Program-made: the position numbers and the translations under genes
In this document: positions 8,428-17,400 of the stretch, piece after piece
How positions within the stretch are numbered: position 1 is the stretch's first letter
Layout of the letters: every line of letters begins with the position of its first letter
The notes under the pieces: model-generated
Databases searched by the model: none
What the model saw: the letters and a program-made list of their open reading frames with translations, nothing else
Told to the model about the DNA's origin: nothing
NCBI GenBank assembly: GCA_017442865.1
Contig: JAFRXK010000074.1
Span: forward strand, 1 to 64,000
From: Lachnospiraceae bacterium
Lineage (GTDB): Bacteria > Bacillota > Clostridia > Lachnospirales > Lachnospiraceae
Direction of reading: 5' to 3'
Length of the DNA stretch: 64,000 nt

Positions 8428-9978
8428 TTAATTACCTCCTTCCTTATTATCAAAACGAATAAGATTTATCAAAAAATCAAGTTTAATTCTATCAACTGCA
8501 TCATCATCTAAAATATTATTTCTATCAATGTTCATTATCTTTTCTCGAATAATTTTTCTATCGGCATCAATAATATCTATTAAATCACTATTAATTATTT
8601 TTCTAATAAAACTAAATGCCTTTTTAATACTTCTTCTTTTTTTCTGAACATTGCTTGAATCTTCTTTGTCTTCTGTGTGATTCATATATGCATTAATTAA
8701 TTCAAATGCTCTTTTAGGATTATATTTATTTGCTACCGCTATCGCTTCAATATTTCCAAGCTGGCTATTGCTTGCATCTCCCTTAGCGAATGAATTTGTT
8801 ACAATATACACTTGTGCAACCTTTTCTATTAGTCTTCTATAGTAAGATTGCGCAATAATATTAATTGTTGCCATATCGTCATCACTTTCTTTAAATTCTG
8901 ATATAGAATATTTCTTGCAATCTCCCGGACATTTGTATTTTATATCACCATAATGATTGATAAAAACGACTCTACCAAAACCTTCATTCTTACGTTCACC
9001 TATACCATTATTGACTATTTTTAAGATATTTTCATATTTAAATTCTCCATCAAATGTTAAGTGAAAAACGCTTCCCTGTTCAAACATCAGCATTGAAGGA
9101 ATTTTAGTCTTCCAAGTACGGTTATAGCCTTTTACATCAACAGTCGATGTTGAACAATATTTAATATCCAGATTATCAACTTCCATCTGTTTTTCAAGCT
9201 CATGAACATCTATACCACATAATTCACCTAATTCATTTCTCATAACGGTATTAGAAAGCAGCATCATATAACATTCTTTATTTACATTTTCAGCAGGAAG
9301 ATATTGTTCATATGGGATACTATTAACATAATCACATGAAACGACTTCACATTTTCCAAAACCGGCAGAGCGTGCATTTCCAATCGTCACTATATCCTTC
9401 AATGTTTTTTTTATCTCATCTTTAAGCTCTATATTTTCACTTTCAATAGCTATATATCCTGTAAATAAGTGATTTTCTTGTATGTATTCATTTCTAAATA
9501 CGTTTTGTTTTTCACTCTTATCAATATTAATTTTTATTTTCATATCTGAATTAATATCAACATTATAATAATAAATACAATCGTCATTTTCAAAATAGCA
9601 ATATCTACCTAATGCTGCCCTTTTATATCCTTCAGAGAAATCTCCTGCCACCACAACATTTTGAATTTCTTTTTTTCCTTTCTCAATTCTCTTATCTTCA
9701 TAAAAACCCTTTGGTGAAGGCATCAACACATGTTTTCCACCTTCATTTTCAATTGTCAGATATGCATTTAAGAATTTGATTTTGTTGGAAAACAGCTCTT
9801 TTTTATTATCCTCAAACAGCTTTTTGTTAATATTGGCTAATTGACTAATAACATAACCTCTTATGGTACTTCCAGGGATATAGCGTAATGTAATCGTCTG
9901 TCCACTTTGACTTGTGCTATCGTCTGCAATTCTAAGCGGCTCTATATTTCTTATTTCATATTTTAAATATTTTATCAT
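8428..9978 (-). CDS. csx10: Csx10, Cas5-group RAMP of type III-D
   Basis: 516 residues. RYIPGSTIRGYVISQLA near residue 32, GNARSAGFGKCEV near 200 and GIGERKNEGFGRVVF near 330 are the spaced RAMP motifs of Csx10, the protein that defines type III-D. Csx10 takes the Cas5 place and would cap the crRNA 5' handle next to Cas10. The last 150 or so residues are charged and helical (including NSQLGNIEAIAVANKY and a Lys/Arg-rich stretch). Since no separate cas11 gene is present, this tail may supply the small-subunit function; that is inference. The ATG follows GGAGGTATAAGAGTA, and the gene starts 5 nt after the Csm3-like stop. Confidence 0.85.
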   Translation of the reverse strand: MIKYLKYEIRNIEPLRIADDSTSQSGQTITLRYIPGSTIRGYVISQLANINKKLFEDNKKELFSNKIKFLNAYLTIENEGGKHVLMPSPKGFYEDKRIEKGKKEIQNVVVAGDFSEGYKRAALGRYCYFENDDCIYYYNVDINSDMKIKINIDKSEKQNVFRNEYIQENHLFTGYIAIESENIELKDEIKKTLKDIVTIGNARSAGFGKCEVVSCDYVNSIPYEQYLPAENVNKECYMMLLSNTVMRNELGELCGIDVHELEKQMEVDNLDIKYCSTSTVDVKGYNRTWKTKIPSMLMFEQGSVFHLTFDGEFKYENILKIVNNGIGERKNEGFGRVVFINHYGDIKYKCPGDCKKYSISEFKESDDDMATINIIAQSYYRRLIEKVAQVYIVTNSFAKGDASNSQLGNIEAIAVANKYNPKRAFELINAYMNHTEDKEDSSNVQKKRRSIKKAFSFIRKIINSDLIDIIDADRKIIREKIMNIDRNNILDDDAVDRIKLDFLINLIRFDNKEGGN

Positions 9979-9983
9979 TACTC

Positions 9984-10553
9984 TTATACCTCCTTAACTT
10001 CACTAATTTTTACTTTACCAAAACCTCTATTACGCATCGTTCCTATCCATTTTATTAGTAACATCACATCTTTAATCAGTTCCTTATCTTTTTCATCGCA
10101 TTTTATTTCACTAAAAAAAACAAGTCCTTTATTAACACATCTGCAATATCTTAATGAACCTTTTTTAGTCATGCCATCTTCATCTATTTTTGTAAACGTT
10201 CTAATATTGGTTAGCGAATTCGTTATTTCACTAGGATCATCCTGTATTTCTTCCATAACAACTTTCTTTACGTAATCTGTTAATTGAAAATCTGAAAATA
10301 CGAGTTTACCTGATTCATCTGTACTACTTTCACCTTTTTCGCCTAATAATCTTTTGACTTCAGCATCAATATTATCAATTCCCTTCCATGTTAAATATCT
10401 GGTTAGTTCTTCACGAAAAATTCCTTTGAATGTTCCCCCCTTATAATATGGGAATCCATATTTATCACAAAGGACCGATATATCTTCTCCTCCAGGTATA
10501 CTTGTTCCATTTCCAAATACTACATCAGATAATAATTCCATCTTAATCTTCAA
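9984..10553 (-). CDS. Csm3-like Cas7 RAMP subunit
   Basis: 189 residues. The N-terminus has FGNGTSIPGGEDISVLCDKY, then YYKGGTFKGIFREELTRYL, and the C-terminus has WIGTMRNRGFGKVKI. These are a Cas7 core beta strand, the crRNA-contacting helix and the glycine-rich loop. At this length it is a single compact Cas7 domain without large insertions. I use the TTG start at 10553, which is preceded by a GGGGGG purine run; an ATG four codons later is the alternative. It sits between cas10 and csx10, as in other type III-D operons. Confidence 0.8.
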   Translation of the reverse strand: MKIKMELLSDVVFGNGTSIPGGEDISVLCDKYGFPYYKGGTFKGIFREELTRYLTWKGIDNIDAEVKRLLGEKGESSTDESGKLVFSDFQLTDYVKKVVMEEIQDDPSEITNSLTNIRTFTKIDEDGMTKKGSLRYCRCVNKGLVFFSEIKCDEKDKELIKDVMLLIKWIGTMRNRGFGKVKISEVKEV

Positions 10554-10566
10554 AATAAATCCCCCC

Positions 10567-12117
10567 TTAGTAATCTAATTTTATGAAAGTATCACTTAAT
10601 TCAATTGCATCAAATAATACAGATCTTTTTATCTTATCACTAGTTTCAACAAACACTTTTCTATCCAGTCCTTTTCCGCTTCCAATTTTATCAGTATCAA
10701 CATCAACAAATATTCCCTGATAACTATCAAGCGTTACATCCTCTATTTTATTAAACACAAGAAAATGTTTTGCTGCATCTTCTCCTTCTTTCAAAATACC
10801 CCTCAACGATTTAAGTTTTCCTCTAGCATAATCCATATCTTCATCAATAAAACCGGAAATTAATTTTCTAAACTTTTCGTATTGACGTATTTTTTCTTTG
10901 GTCATGATTTCATCAGCAGAACTAACAATATATGGTCTCATCTCCAGTCTGTTTCCATCTTTTGTTGTGTAGTTTAAACGAATTTCCTCTAACGTATCCT
11001 TTATTTCGCCATACTCTATATGCCAGTCAATAGCTGATATATCGCTTCCTGAACCATCTTTACTTAACTCTGCTCCGAATCTCTTTGCGTTTGAACACAA
11101 GCTTTCTGCAAGCTCATACGCCTTGTAAAACGGGTATTTTTGATGCACAATAGCGACACCTGCACATGCAGCATAACCTTTACCATCAACGCTATTTTTC
11201 ACCTCTGCTTTGCTCAATTCTTTAATAAAAATCGCAGCACACTCAACTCCGATTCTTCCTTCCGTAACAAAACAAATATCATCACCCTCTGTTATTATTC
11301 TACGTATTGGCAAAAATCCTTTGTCTAATTCAAGGTCTTTCAAATTACCTTCTTCAATATTCTTTACAACACTGCACACAGTATTAAAATATGCCTGTTT
11401 AAAGGCCTCATCAATAGACTGGCTGAATTCTTTAATTTTACATTTGAATTCTGGCCATTTCATATTGCGCAGTGTTTCATCATAAAGATTTTCAACTCTC
11501 TTACCCATTGCGTTTCCGTCAATATGAACAACTGCAATAAAATTAGATTCATTTTTACTTCCACCCAAATTTTTTAATTCATATACATTTTTATAGTTTT
11601 GAGGTGTTAGATTGTTTTCAATTTAATGCATATAATTATTAAAACAATCATCTTTTTCATCATTCTGTTTCATAACAGGCTTTAGTGTTTCACTATTAAT
11701 CTTTTCTACGCCAAAGCTTCCCTGATGAAATGCAGCTTTTCTTTTTGCTTTTTTATCTTCAAGTTTTTTTGTTAATTCTTTTAAGTTTTCCCCAGGTGTC
11801 ATTGTATCTTTATATTCTATTGATGTTGCAAAAACAAGTATATCTGTATGTTTTTTATAAATCTCGGATGTAATTATCTTTATAAAACTATACGATTTAT
11901 CCTTATCTTCAAACTCTAATACAACATGTCCACCGCCAGAATATACTAGGTTGTCTTTCTCTGAAAAAATGCTCTCATCATTTATCGTTTTCTCAAAAAA
12001 CTTTGGACTCATAATCCATGCAATTAAGCAAGAATTATCTACATTATCCTTAAGCTTTTTACTCTTAAAGATAAAAGCCTGCTTCTGCGAAACCTCTAAA
12101 ATAGTCAATACACTCAT
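10567..12117 (-). pseudogene. cas10: cas10 interrupted by one in-frame TAA stop (or read through)
   Basis: Two open frames, 164 and 333 residues, are in the same reading frame and are separated by a TAA at 11623-11625 plus 18 sense codons. Read together they give a compact Cas10 of about 516 codons. The N-terminal half has TILEVSQKQAFIF and VYSGGGHVVLEF (58-69), the first palm domain. The C-terminal half has VVHIDGNAMGKR and ITEGDDICFV, the second palm domain with metal-binding Asp and the catalytic DD pair (EGDD in place of GGDD). No N-terminal HD nuclease is present. The first half has a good site (AGGAGG, ATG); the second half has only a TTG without one. CAA to TAA is the simplest origin. 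Sequencing error, a recent mutation or stop readthrough cannot be told apart here. Confidence 0.8.
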
Positions 12118-12151
12118 ACTACGTCCTCCTATGCATTTTATATTAATATAA

Positions 12152-13081
12152 TTATTTTATCATCGTATATCTTCCAAACCCAAAACTTGTATTCTTACCG
12201 ATATGTATCAATTCTCCTGCCAATAAAAGCATATATATATATTCGTCTATATTATCAAACTCTACAATACCCTTGAGTCCTGTCAAATATATTCCTCCAT
12301 TATGTGTAGATGAGTACCTTCTTACCGATATTGTATTTGAGTTCTGATTTTTAATCTGTGGAATGTTTTTTAATGGTTCTTTCCTTTTAATATCAATCCC
12401 CTCAAAACAATCTAACATATATATTCTTCTTTCGATTGCTGCGAATATAGCTTCAGAACTAAATCTTTCTATTAACTTTCCATCATATTTTATTGTTGCT
12501 GGTGCGTTCCACAACATCATATTTGATATTTCATCATTTTTCATTCGATTTTCAACATATTCAAAAACTGTTCCTACTTCATACCTTGATTTATAAATTT
12601 GTCCATCTTCCATAAGTGTTTCTCGTTTTGTATTTGTTACCCTTATAATCAAAAATCTAGAATGATTCTTTCCCAAGCCTGACTGCCCTAGCATAAATAA
12701 AGCTTGCATTATCTGATTTAGATAAACTATTGTTTTTCCAAAAATAATAATATTAAATTTCAAAATATCTCCACACGCAAATTTTTCTCTAAAGTCCTCA
12801 CATTCAAGAACATATCCTATGCTCTCACCAGTTGTAACAAACTTGGGTTTAATCTTAAATTGCGAATACATTATTCTTCTTACAATACATTCATTATCAA
12901 AATCACAATGCTCACAGTCTCTATCCATTATACAATTAGCCTGCAACAACATTTCTCCCATCCCACCACGTAAAGCAGAGGTCTTGTTTTTCGGCATAAT
13001 TGTATCTTCTAGAAATTTAATCTCAAAGTGTAATTTAACATAACGAATATTTAATGCATCCTTTATCCATTCATTACTCAT
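12152..13081 (-). CDS. cas6: Cas6-family pre-crRNA endoribonuclease
   Basis: 309 residues. Four cysteines at about 50, 56, 59 and 65 (C-X5-C-X2-C-X5-C, within CIMDRDCEHCDFDNEC) and the glycine-rich endings SGLGKNHSRF and GKNTSFGFGRY match the PF10040 Cas6 family. Cas6 cuts the repeat in the precursor RNA and leaves the 8-nt 5' handle used by type III complexes. A catalytic histidine cannot be picked with certainty. The ATG follows AGGGAG, and the gene sits between the MYG1-like gene (27 nt away) and cas10 (34 nt away), so all three are probably co-transcribed. Confidence 0.85.
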   Translation of the reverse strand: MSNEWIKDALNIRYVKLHFEIKFLEDTIMPKNKTSALRGGMGEMLLQANCIMDRDCEHCDFDNECIVRRIMYSQFKIKPKFVTTGESIGYVLECEDFREKFACGDILKFNIIIFGKTIVYLNQIMQALFMLGQSGLGKNHSRFLIIRVTNTKRETLMEDGQIYKSRYEVGTVFEYVENRMKNDEISNMMLWNAPATIKYDGKLIERFSSEAIFAAIERRIYMLDCFEGIDIKRKEPLKNIPQIKNQNSNTISVRRYSSTHNGGIYLTGLKGIVEFDNIDEYIYMLLLAGELIHIGKNTSFGFGRYTMIK

Positions 13082-13108
13082 TTTAAATATCTCCCTAACC
13101 TAAGATTG

Positions 13109-13930
13109 TCATTTTAACGCCATATATGCTAATCTAATTGCATCATTTAACTCTCCTACAGCACATAAATGACCTGATTTATGGCAAAATTGAAATGTTT
13201 TAATCGACGTTAATGAAAATAATGTGTCAACATCTGCGCCTCTCCACTCTTTTGGAAATGCTTTTTTAGGAATCATTGAATTTTCTTCAGTCGGAACTGC
13301 TTGAACTATATAACCACCTCGTACAGAAGGAAAAACAACGTACAAAATTTTTGTTCCCTTTACTGCATCTTTCCAAGGAATCATTTCTTTCATTACAAGT
13401 ATATTGTCACTATTTTGTTCAATCATTTTTGTTACTATATCATATGCTTTATGTCTCGAATTAATTGATTCGAAATGTCTCTCTAAAATTCCTTTCGCAA
13501 AATCAACAGCATTCGAAAAAAGCAAATCTGAATTTTGTTCTTTCATATCCCAACGAGGATTCATATCAGAAATGCAAGTTGACATTGTATTCTTTTCACC
13601 TGTATTATCAGTCAAATCTATTATCTGAACAAATTCTTGATCAAACTCTTTAGCATCATCAATGCTTAATATTTCAGTTCCAAATTCTTCCCATAATAGT
13701 CCAAATGATGCGTATGGCACACCATTATCTCTTACCTTATTATTCTGCATATGATGATCATACTTTCCCATTCCAATATCAAATACAATTCCATCATATT
13801 CTTTTGGTGCAATCATTCCTCTTTCTATTATTATGTCGGGATACAATATTTTCAAAAGAGCAGCTCCAAATACATCATCTGCATGAAATATACCACCATG
13901 CGTAAATGCTTTTCTAGGTTTTATATTCAT
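13109..13930 (-). CDS. MYG1 family (DHH-like) hydrolase at the head of the cas operon
   Basis: 273 residues. THGGIFHADDVFGAALL (10-26) and DIGMGKYDHHMQ (51-62) are the two metal-binding motifs of the MYG1 (UPF0160) family, which is related to DHH phosphoesterases. GVPYASFGLLWEEFG and the C-terminal FPSVRGGYIVQAVP also fit. Eukaryotic MYG1 is a 3'-5' RNA exonuclease; bacterial members are little studied. It is the first gene of the type III operon, with AGAGGA before its ATG and only 27 nt to cas6. A job in degrading RNA or cyclic oligoadenylate is plausible from fold and context but is inference. A housekeeping gene caught beside the locus is the alternative. Confidence 0.8.
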   Translation of the reverse strand: MNIKPRKAFTHGGIFHADDVFGAALLKILYPDIIIERGMIAPKEYDGIVFDIGMGKYDHHMQNNKVRDNGVPYASFGLLWEEFGTEILSIDDAKEFDQEFVQIIDLTDNTGEKNTMSTCISDMNPRWDMKEQNSDLLFSNAVDFAKGILERHFESINSRHKAYDIVTKMIEQNSDNILVMKEMIPWKDAVKGTKILYVVFPSVRGGYIVQAVPTEENSMIPKKAFPKEWRGADVDTLFSLTSIKTFQFCHKSGHLCAVGELNDAIRLAYMALK

Positions 13931-14168
13931 ATTGATTCCTCTTCTATCTGATAAATTTCTTATTAATATTTGTCTGTAAAAAATTAATTAATATGTTTTT
14001 GTTTAATAGTATTCATAATTGTCTTCTATTCAATTATTCATTGATTTATTCACAATATTTTTTGATTTGAATTCTTTTCTTTTTTATTTTACAATATTTA
14101 TTTCCATTTTTCAAGAATATTCTATTGTTTTTGCGCAATTTTTTGCCATTTTGTTTATTTCTAATCTC

Positions 14169-14197
14169 ATTATATAAATATTTATACGCAATTTAAA
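14169..14197 (-). promoter_or_regulatory. Possible promoter of the CRISPR-Cas operon
   Basis: On the minus strand TTTAAA (14197-14192) and TATAAT (14174-14169) are separated by 17 bp, about 240 bp upstream of the first gene of the operon. The remaining sequence to 13931 is very AT-rich and contains weaker alternatives, so the assignment is tentative. Confidence 0.35.
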
Positions 14198-14223
14198 ATT
14201 CTGTGCATCAACTCCAGTCACAC

Positions 14224-14302
14224 AAAAAAGCCTCACAAACTGCTCCGACATACTCCCTAGTCTATAAAACAGGTGCCGCATCTTTCCACAGTCTGTGAGG
14301 CT
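14224..14302 (-). terminator. Rho-independent terminator downstream of polC
   Basis: 14-nt arms at 14229-14242 and 14289-14302 are complementary with one position that becomes a G-U pair in minus-strand RNA. They are followed by a T-run (six T on the minus strand). The hairpin closes the polC transcript and separates it from the CRISPR-Cas operon. The rest of 13931-14444 holds no gene. Confidence 0.8.
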
Positions 14303-14444
14303 ATATTATTTTTTACTTCATATACAGGCATAAAATCCTGCAAGAATCATTCTTTATTTTTTTACATTTGTATTATTTATCGCTTTTTTAAGCCATTCCT
14401 GTTACACACTCAAAAAGCCAAAATCAAATATCAATCCTCCCCCT

Positions 14445-17400
14445 CTACTCCACACTCAAAAAGTCCAAATCAAACAGCGACATCTGGTTTGACTGTGGCA
14501 AATCGCCGAGCAGTCCCAAGTCGCTCATAAGGTCTGCGGTGGACTTTCCAACCTTGGTTCTTTGCATGAAGTCCTCGACGGAGAGGTATTTGCCGCCTGA
14601 GGCGGCCTGCTCCACGCCCTCGGCGTTCTTGATGCCCATGCCGTCTATTGAGACGAGAGAAGGCATTATCTTGCCGTCGATTATCTGGAAACGGTCTGCC
14701 TTTGCCCGGTAGATGTCGATTGGGAGGAATTCAAAGCCTCTGGCGTACATTTCCTGAACGATACGCATGTCCTTAAGCTCGTCCTGCTCCTTGTTTGACA
14801 GGGTGTCCTTGCGGCGCTTGTAGTCTGCGATGTAGTATTCCAGCTTGTCGCGTCCGCGGCACATCAGCTCGTAGGAAAAGCCGGTCGCCCTGATGCTGAA
14901 ATACGCCGTGTAATAGGCGAGTGGGTAGAACACCTTACAGTAGGCGATTCGCCACGCCATCATTACGTATGCGGCGGCGTGCGCCTTCGGGAACATATAT
15001 TTAATCTTGTTGCAGGAGTCAATGTACCACTGCGGAACGTCGTGGTTTGCCATCTCCTCCTCCCACTCCGGGCGCAGGCCCTTGCCCTTACGCACCTTCT
15101 CCATGATATCAAAGGATAAGCCTTTGTCCATGCCCTTGCTGATAAGGTAGAGCATAATGTCATCACGGGTGCATATTGCGGTCTGAATCGTGGCAACGCC
15201 ATCCATGATAAGATCCTTTGCATTGCCCAGCCATACGTCGGTTCCGTGCGAAAGTCCGGCTATTCTGACAAGGTCAGAGAAGCACTGAGGCTTCGCGTCA
15301 ATTAACATCTGCATGGCAAAATCGGTACCGAACTCAGGTATTCCGAGCGCGCCGAGCTTGCAGCCTCCGATGTCCTCCGGCGTGATTCCAAGGGCAGAGG
15401 TGTCCTTAAACAGGCTCATTACCTCCTTGTTGTCAAACGGTATGGCACGCATATTGATGCCTGTAAGCTCCTCAAGTCTCTTTATCATGGTTGGATCATC
15501 ATGGCCGAGAATATCAAGCTTTAACAGGTTGTGGTCTATCTTGTGGTAATCAAAATGCGTGGTGATAATCGGGCTGCTTACGTCATTTGCCGGATGCTGG
15601 ATCGGGGTAAATGAGTAAATCTTCTCGCCGTGAGGAAGTACGACTATGCCGCCCGGATGCTGTCCGGTGGTTCGTCTGACTCCGACGCAGCCCTCGACGA
15701 TTCGGTTTATCTCGCAGGCGCGCTTTCTGATGCCGCGCTCCTCGTAATAATTTTTTATAAAGCCGTAGGCGGTCTTGTCGGCAAGCGTACCTATGGTGCC
15801 AGCCTTAAATGTGTGTCCCTTGCCGAATATTACTTCAGTGTACGCGTGCGCCTTTGCCTGATATTCGCCGGAGAAGTTAAGGTCGATATCCGGCTCCTTA
15901 TTTCCCTTAAATCCAAGGAATGTCTCAAACGGTATGTCAAAGCCGTCCTTTTTAAGCTTTGCGCCGCACACCGGGCAGATCTTGTCAGGCATATCGCAGC
16001 CCGCGCCGCCTGCGTATTTCTTAACATCCTCCGAGTCAAAATCGTAGTAGTGGCACTCGCTGCAGTAGTAATGAGGACTCAATGGATTCACCTCGGTTAT
16101 TCCGGACATTGTGGCAACAAAGGATGAGCCTACCGAGCCTCTGGATCCTACCAGATAGCCGTCCTCCATAGACTTGCTTACAAGCTTCTGCGCGATTATG
16201 TACATAACCGCAAAACCGTTGCTTATGATTGAATTTAACTCTCTCTCAAGTCTTGCCGTTACTACCTCAGGCAGCTCCTCGCCGTATATTTCATGCGCTC
16301 TTTTGTAGCACATATCCCTTAAATCCTTATCAGAGTTTTCAATGACAGGCGGACATTTGTCCGGGCGCACAGGCGCCACGCGGTCGCACATGTCGGCAAT
16401 AAGGTTTGAATTTGTGATTACTATTTCCTTCGCCTTTTCCCTGCCCAGATATTCAAATTCCTCAAGCATTTCCTCTGTAGTGTGCAGGTAAAGCGGCGGC
16501 TGCTCGTCCGCATCCTTAAAGCCCTTGCCCGCCATGATAATTCTTCTGTACACCTCATCCTCAGGGTCAAGGAAATGCACGTCGCAGGTGGCAACAACAG
16601 GCTTTTTGAACTGCTCGCCAAGCTCCACTACCCTTCTGTTTAAATTCTGCAAATCCTCTATCGAATTGTAGACGTATCTGTCACTGTTAATCATAAATTG
16701 GTTGTTGCCGACAGGCTGCACCTCAAGATAATCGTAAAAGCGTACTATTCGCGATATATCGGCGTCAGATGCCTCCCTTATAATCGCCTGGAACAGCTCT
16801 CCCGCCTCGCAGGCAGAGCCTATAATAAGTCCGTCGCGGTATTTCTGCAGCACGCTCTTAGGTATTCTCGGCACCTTAGCAAAATACTCCATATGCGACT
16901 TTGACACCAGATTATAAAGGTTCACCCTGCCCATCTCATTCTTTGCAAGAATAATGATGTGATATGTAGGCATCTTTTTTATTGCCTCGCTGTCAGTATC
17001 ACTGAGTGAATTGACCTCGTCAAGATTTGTTATCTTCATCTTATCGAGCTTTTCGAGCAGCTTTGTAAAAATGTGCGCCGTTGCCTCAGCGTCGTGCACC
17101 GCCCTGTGGTGGTTCTCAAGAGATACCCCCAGCGCCTTTGCAACAACATCAAGCTTGTACTTATTTAATTCTGGAAGCAGCACTCTTGAAAGCGCAACGG
17201 TATCGACATACGATGGCTCAAAATCAATGCCCATAGCCTTCGCATTATGCTCTATAAAGCCCATATCAAAGTCCGCATTGTGGGCAACCATAACTGAATC
17301 CTTAGAAAACTCCAGAAATTCAGGCAGTATCGTCTCTATCGGAGGAGCGTCGATAACCATTGAGTCATTGATTCCGGTCAGCTTCTCAATGTTGTACGGT

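Noticed and set aside
10567-11568. Cas10 as two genuine separate subunits
   Set aside because: Both frames are in phase with only 18 codons between them, and the second half lacks a ribosome binding site; a nonsense mutation explains it better.
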